A stretch of 64,000 bases of DNA, taken from NCBI RefSeq assembly GCF_001422545.1, contig NZ_LMLE01000011.1:124001-188000 (forward strand), read 5' to 3'. This document shows, in pieces, positions 60,919 through 64,000 of this stretch (its first letter is position 1; each line of letters starts with the position of its first letter). The position numbers and the translations under genes were made by a program. Source of the stretch: Pedobacter sp. Leaf41. Its GTDB lineage: Bacteria > Bacteroidota > Bacteroidia > Sphingobacteriales > Sphingobacteriaceae. Under the pieces are notes generated by a model. The model ran no database searches. It was not told the DNA's origin and was given only the letters and a program-made list of their open reading frames with translations.

Positions 60919-62637
60919 CTATTTGAGCATTGAAAAATATTCTGCCAACGGTCCTAAGGCCAGGGCTGGAAAGTAAGACAGCGCATTGAGCACTAAAATC
61001 ACGGCGAACGTCATTAAGGCAAAAGTTTTTGTATCGGTTTTTAATGTTCCGGCAGATTCAGGAATGAACTTTTTAGCGCCAAGCAAACCTGCAATTGCAA
61101 CCGGACCAATAATCGGTAAGAAACGACCAAGAAAGATAATAACTCCGGTAAGCAGGTTCCAGAATACATTATTATCGCCTAAACCTTCAAAGCCAGAGCC
61201 ATTGTTGGCGTTAGCGGAAGTAACCTCGTACAACATTTCGGAGAAACCATGGAAGCCTGGATTATTTAACCAGTTTTTCGGCTGTGTTGCCCAACCTGCA
61301 TCAGCATAATTGGTAAACAAGTAACTCGAAATCGCCGTACCAGCTAGGATCAAAAACGGACTTAATAAAGTGATGATCGCCGCAATTTTGATTTCTCTTG
61401 CTTCCACCTTGTGACCTAAAAATTCTGGCGTTCTGCCCACCATCAATCCTGAAATAAAAACTGCGATTATTAAATAAATAAAATAGTTGAGCAAGCCAAC
61501 GCCACAACCACCATACAAGCCGTTAATCATCATGGCTAGCAATTGCCATAAACCTGTTAGCGGCATAGTGCTATCATGCATTCCATTAACCGAACCTGTA
61601 GAAATTACGGTGGTTAACGTACTCCAGTATGCAGTTGCGGCTGGTCCGAAACGAACTTCTTTGCCCTCCATGGCGCCTGTAGTTTGTGCAATTCCCATTT
61701 TGGTTAGCGCAGGGTTTCCACTAAGTTCCGAGCTTAGGGTTGGAATCATCAGCATAAATAAACCGATGGTCATCACGCCGAAAATCGTCCAGCCTAATTT
61801 TCTTCTTCTGATGAAATAGCCGAAAGCGATAACCATGGCAATTGGAATAATTACCTGGGCAATCATTTCGACCATATTGGTTAAATAACTTGGGTTTTCG
61901 AATGGGTGGGCAGAATTTGCACCGAAATACCCACCGCCATTCGTTCCCAAATGTTTTATGGCAATCATTTGCGCTGCTGGTCCACGAGAAACATTTACGG
62001 TATCACCTTGTACGGAAAGGAATTGATCTTTAGCATCGTAACTGGCCGGGGTTCCGTTAAAGGTTAAAATCAGCGCAATAACAATAGATAGAGGCAGCAG
62101 TAATCTGGTAATTGCTTTTACAAAAAACTCCCAAAAATTACCAAGTAAGGTGGTTGTTTTATCTCTAAAAGCTTTAAATAATACAACAGCCGCAGCAATA
62201 CCGGTAGCGGCACTTACAAACTGAAGAAACATCAGCACAAATTGTTGAGTAAGATAACTCACGCCACTTTCGTCTGAGTAATGTTGAAGGTTACAGTTGG
62301 CTACGAAGCTGATAATGGTATTGAAAGCCAGATCTGGCGTCATACCAGGGTTACCATCAGGATTTAATGGGAGCTTATTTTGGAATATCAGCATAAAAAA
62401 ACCATAAATCAACCACAAGATATTTATGGTTAATAAAGCTTTTAGCTGTTGTTTCCAGTTCATTTGCTCTTTAATATTAATGCCGGATAATTTATAGATT
62501 CCATTTTCGAGCGGCTTTAAAAAGTCTGTCCAAACTTTTTCTCCTGCAAAAACCTTCGCCAAATATTTCCCCAACGGGAAGGCGATAATTAAGGTTAAGA
62601 GGAATGTGGCAATGATGCCAATTAATTCAGTGTTCAT
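60919..62637 (-). CDS. kdpA: Potassium-transporting ATPase subunit KdpA
   Basis: The potassium-selective channel-like subunit. The 572-residue integral membrane protein has about ten helices and repeated selectivity-filter loops (FVANCNLQHYSDE, LGTNGGGYFGANSAHPFENP, TSANANNGSGFEGL). It binds and passes potassium to KdpB. A tandem palindrome separates it from kdpF upstream. Confidence 0.97.
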   Translation of the reverse strand: MNTELIGIIATFLLTLIIAFPLGKYLAKVFAGEKVWTDFLKPLENGIYKLSGINIKEQMNWKQQLKALLTINILWLIYGFFMLIFQNKLPLNPDGNPGMTPDLAFNTIISFVANCNLQHYSDESGVSYLTQQFVLMFLQFVSAATGIAAAVVLFKAFRDKTTTLLGNFWEFFVKAITRLLLPLSIVIALILTFNGTPASYDAKDQFLSVQGDTVNVSRGPAAQMIAIKHLGTNGGGYFGANSAHPFENPSYLTNMVEMIAQVIIPIAMVIAFGYFIRRRKLGWTIFGVMTIGLFMLMIPTLSSELSGNPALTKMGIAQTTGAMEGKEVRFGPAATAYWSTLTTVISTGSVNGMHDSTMPLTGLWQLLAMMINGLYGGCGVGLLNYFIYLIIAVFISGLMVGRTPEFLGHKVEAREIKIAAIITLLSPFLILAGTAISSYLFTNYADAGWATQPKNWLNNPGFHGFSEMLYEVTSANANNGSGFEGLGDNNVFWNLLTGVIIFLGRFLPIIGPVAIAGLLGAKKFIPESAGTLKTDTKTFALMTFAVILVLNALSYFPALALGPLAEYFSMLK

Positions 62638-62643
62638 TTTTTT

Positions 62644-62777
62644 TGTTTTTGGAGAATAGGATGTTACGAAGGAGGAAATGGGGAATAGATATTTGGAAAT
62701 AGCAAGCAGCTATTTGGAAATAGACTATCATTCTATTTTCTATTTCCAATTCTCCATTCCCAGCTATCCATATTCTC
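62644..62777. repeat. Tandem palindrome between kdpF and kdpA
   Basis: Left: GGAGAATAGGAT, AAATGGGGAATAGATATTTG and GAAATAG units. Right: CTATTTTCTATTTCCAATTC, TCCATTCCCAGCTATCCATA, TTCTC, their reverse complement. At over 130 nt it is one of the longest elements of this class in the window. Confidence 0.8.
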
Positions 62778-62782
62778 TGTTT

Positions 62783-62860
62783 TTAAAAGTTTTCAGGTTT
62801 AATCAATACGTAAATCATATAGATAAATACGGCGATTGCGATGATGAATAGTGCTAACAT
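62783..62860 (-). CDS. kdpF: KdpF small subunit
   Basis: A 25-residue peptide (MLALFIIAIAVFIYMIYVLI, then KPENF) forming a single membrane helix, immediately upstream of kdpA. KdpF stabilises the KdpABC complex in E. coli. The size, the hydrophobic composition and the ending IKPENF fit KdpF of other bacteria. It starts 4 nt after the stop of another tiny membrane ORF. Confidence 0.88.
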   Translation of the reverse strand: MLALFIIAIAVFIYMIYVLIKPENF

Positions 62861-62864
62861 GGCT

Positions 62865-62945
62865 TTAAATTTTTTCGAACCAATCAATTGATTTGTAAGT
62901 TGCCCAGCAGAGCGAAAGGATTACGAGTAATAGGATAATTGTCAT
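62865..62945 (-). CDS. 26-residue membrane microprotein upstream of kdpF
   Basis: An ORF from ATG 62945 encoding MTIILLLVILSLCWATYKSI then DWFEKI: one membrane helix (residues 3-18) and a charged, aromatic tail. It is the first ORF of the kdp operon, 4 nt ahead of kdpF, and the spacing suggests joint translation. It is distinct in sequence from KdpF. I do not know a named family; it may be an accessory KdpFABC subunit or an upstream regulatory ORF. Confidence 0.65.
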   Translation of the reverse strand: MTIILLLVILSLCWATYKSIDWFEKI

Positions 62946-63054
62946 AACTTATTGTTTTATGAAATGCCTATTGCCAACTCTTATGCTGATGAGTACGGCG
63001 AGATCTTAATTTGCTGAATGCAAGATGTTTATATGTTTTATTGAAATTTTAAGC

Positions 63055-63089
63055 ATAAAAAAACCCTTCCATTTTGGAAGGGTTTTTTT
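63055..63089. terminator. Bidirectional terminator upstream of kdp
   Basis: AAACCCTTCCA, TTT loop, TGGAAGGGTTT, with A- and T-runs on either side. It ends the sigma-54 regulator transcript, so the kdp genes have their own promoter in 62946-63054. Confidence 0.92.
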
Positions 63090-63193
63090 CGTTTTGGAGT
63101 GATCTCTCAAAACTGCTGAAGTAAAATTTAAAAGTAAGTTGTTCCTTTCATCTCAACAAAATTCGAATTGTCGCTTAAGATGAGGTGAAGATT

Positions 63194-64000
63194 TTATAAT
63201 TCTCCAATGCCATATTCTTCAATTTTTCGATACAGCGTGGTTAAGCCAATCCCCAACAATCTCGAGGTTTCTGTTTTGTTTCCTTTGGTGTGGATCAATA
63301 CCTTTTGGATGTGCTGTTTTTCGATTTGATTTAAATTGAATTTATTTTCCTGGGGGGTAAATTCAAAAAAATCAGGCGGAAGTGCTGCGGTATTTAATTG
63401 GGCTCCATCAGAAAGAATGACCAGTCTTTCGATTACATTTTTTAGTTCGCGAATATTTCCTTTCCAATTATACTGCTGAAAAGCATTTAAGATATTGTCG
63501 GTCATTTTTAATTCTGGCCGGTTAACTTTGATCGAAAATTCGCTCAGGTAATGTTCTGCCAAAGCAGGTATGTCGCCTTTTCTTTCTCTTAGTGGTGGTA
63601 GCGTTATTGTAAAAACAGAAAGTCGGTAATAAAGGTCAGCCCTGAATTTACCTTCTGCTGCCTCAACTTTTAAATCTTTATTTGTTGCCGCAAGTACACG
63701 CACATTCACCTGCTGCGTTAAAGTATCGCCCACTTTAATAAAACTTTGGTTTTCCAGCACCCGAAGAAGTTTGGCCTGTAAATCGAGATTCATTTCGCCA
63801 ATTTCATCGAGAAACAAAGTACCGCCATTCGCTTCTTCCAATAAGCCTTTTTTATCTTTATTTGCTCCTGTAAATGCACCAGCCTTATAACCAAAAAGTT
63901 CACTCTCCAGCAATTCAGGAGAAAAACCACTACAGTTCAACGCGATAAAAGGCTTGGCAGCTCTTGGACTTTCCTGATGAATAGACTGGGCAAAAACTTC
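63194..64000 (-). CDS. Sigma-54-dependent activator (partial)
   Basis: The C-terminal part of an AAA+ enhancer-binding protein; the frame is open to the window edge at 64000. The sigma-54 contact loop GAFTGA is intact (ESELFGYKAGAFTGANKD), with Walker B GGTLFLDEIGEM, the arginine finger region ADLYYRLSVF and a Fis-type HTH at the end (GNKTETSRLLGIGLTTLYRKI). The receiver or sensing domain would lie beyond the window. Its position suggests it replaces the OmpR-type KdpE of other bacteria. Confidence 0.92.
   Translation of the reverse strand, partial: EVFAQSIHQESPRAAKPFIALNCSGFSPELLESELFGYKAGAFTGANKDKKGLLEEANGGTLFLDEIGEMNLDLQAKLLRVLENQSFIKVGDTLTQQVNVRVLAATNKDLKVEAAEGKFRADLYYRLSVFTITLPPLRERKGDIPALAEHYLSEFSIKVNRPELKMTDNILNAFQQYNWKGNIRELKNVIERLVILSDGAQLNTAALPPDFFEFTPQENKFNLNQIEKQHIQKVLIHTKGNKTETSRLLGIGLTTLYRKIEEYGIGEL

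Overview
The window looks like chromosomal DNA of a member of the Bacteroidota, most likely the family Sphingobacteriaceae (Pedobacter-like). The evidence is the low GC content, repeated TAnnTTTG promoter elements of the Bacteroidota type, the long three-domain form of IspG, an atpD-atpC pair separate from the other ATP synthase genes, a SusB-type GH97 glycosidase, a lidless-size adenylate kinase, and a kdp operon whose KdpD is split from its histidine kinase. No prophage, CRISPR array or intact insertion sequence was seen.

Layout. 1-5.4 kb (+): topoisomerase IV/gyrase A subunit, a small secreted protein, then a TPP riboswitch driving a PnuT-type transporter and an acyl-CoA dehydrogenase-like gene. 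5.4-11.1 kb (-): secreted and lipoprotein genes, an rRNA methyltransferase-like gene, a PIN/DUF2281 toxin-antitoxin pair, and MlaE/MlaF lipid transport genes. 11.2-17.8 kb (+): an SDR, PspC and LiaF-like membrane proteins, an RDD protein, ispG and an MscS channel. 18.3-22 kb: alpha/beta hydrolase, hemA and ilvA.

20.8-38.4 kb (-) is a complete branched-chain amino acid region, in transcription order: leader peptide and terminator, ilvE, ilvD, an ORF6N pseudogene, ilvB, ilvN, a DinB gene, ilvC, leuC, an ABM monooxygenase, a methyltransferase, leuD, a twin ABC ATPase, leuB, leuA, ilvA. The leader peptide carries a run in which 14 of 16 residues are Ile, Leu or Val. A perfect terminator hairpin lies between it and ilvE, so the operon is very probably controlled by ribosome-mediated attenuation.

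38.8-46.7 kb: atpC/atpD, two secreted proteins, an RmlD-like SDR, a peroxiredoxin, tRNA-Arg(ACG), adk and obgE. 46.8-53.5 kb: YdcF, YtxH, OsmC, DUF2130, GH97 and a thioesterase. 53.6-64 kb (-) is a potassium-uptake cluster, in transcription order: sigma-54 activator (cut by the window end), a 26-residue membrane ORF, kdpF, kdpA, kdpB, kdpC, an outer-membrane porin interrupted by an amber codon, the KdpD sensor and a PAS histidine kinase. A 21-nt tRNA 3'-end fragment flanks it.

The most unusual feature is the density and variety of small palindromic repeats. Besides REP-like families (GTCATTGCGAGG..., TCATGCTGA..., G/C-run and GGTCTGTG types) there is a class with a shared architecture but a different sequence at each site. 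One arm is a short degenerate tandem repeat and the other is its reverse complement. Members lie inside the TPP riboswitch, in frame inside ispG, and between atpD/atpC, ilvB/ilvN and kdpF/kdpA. All functional statements come from reading the sequence and from family knowledge; no searches were run.
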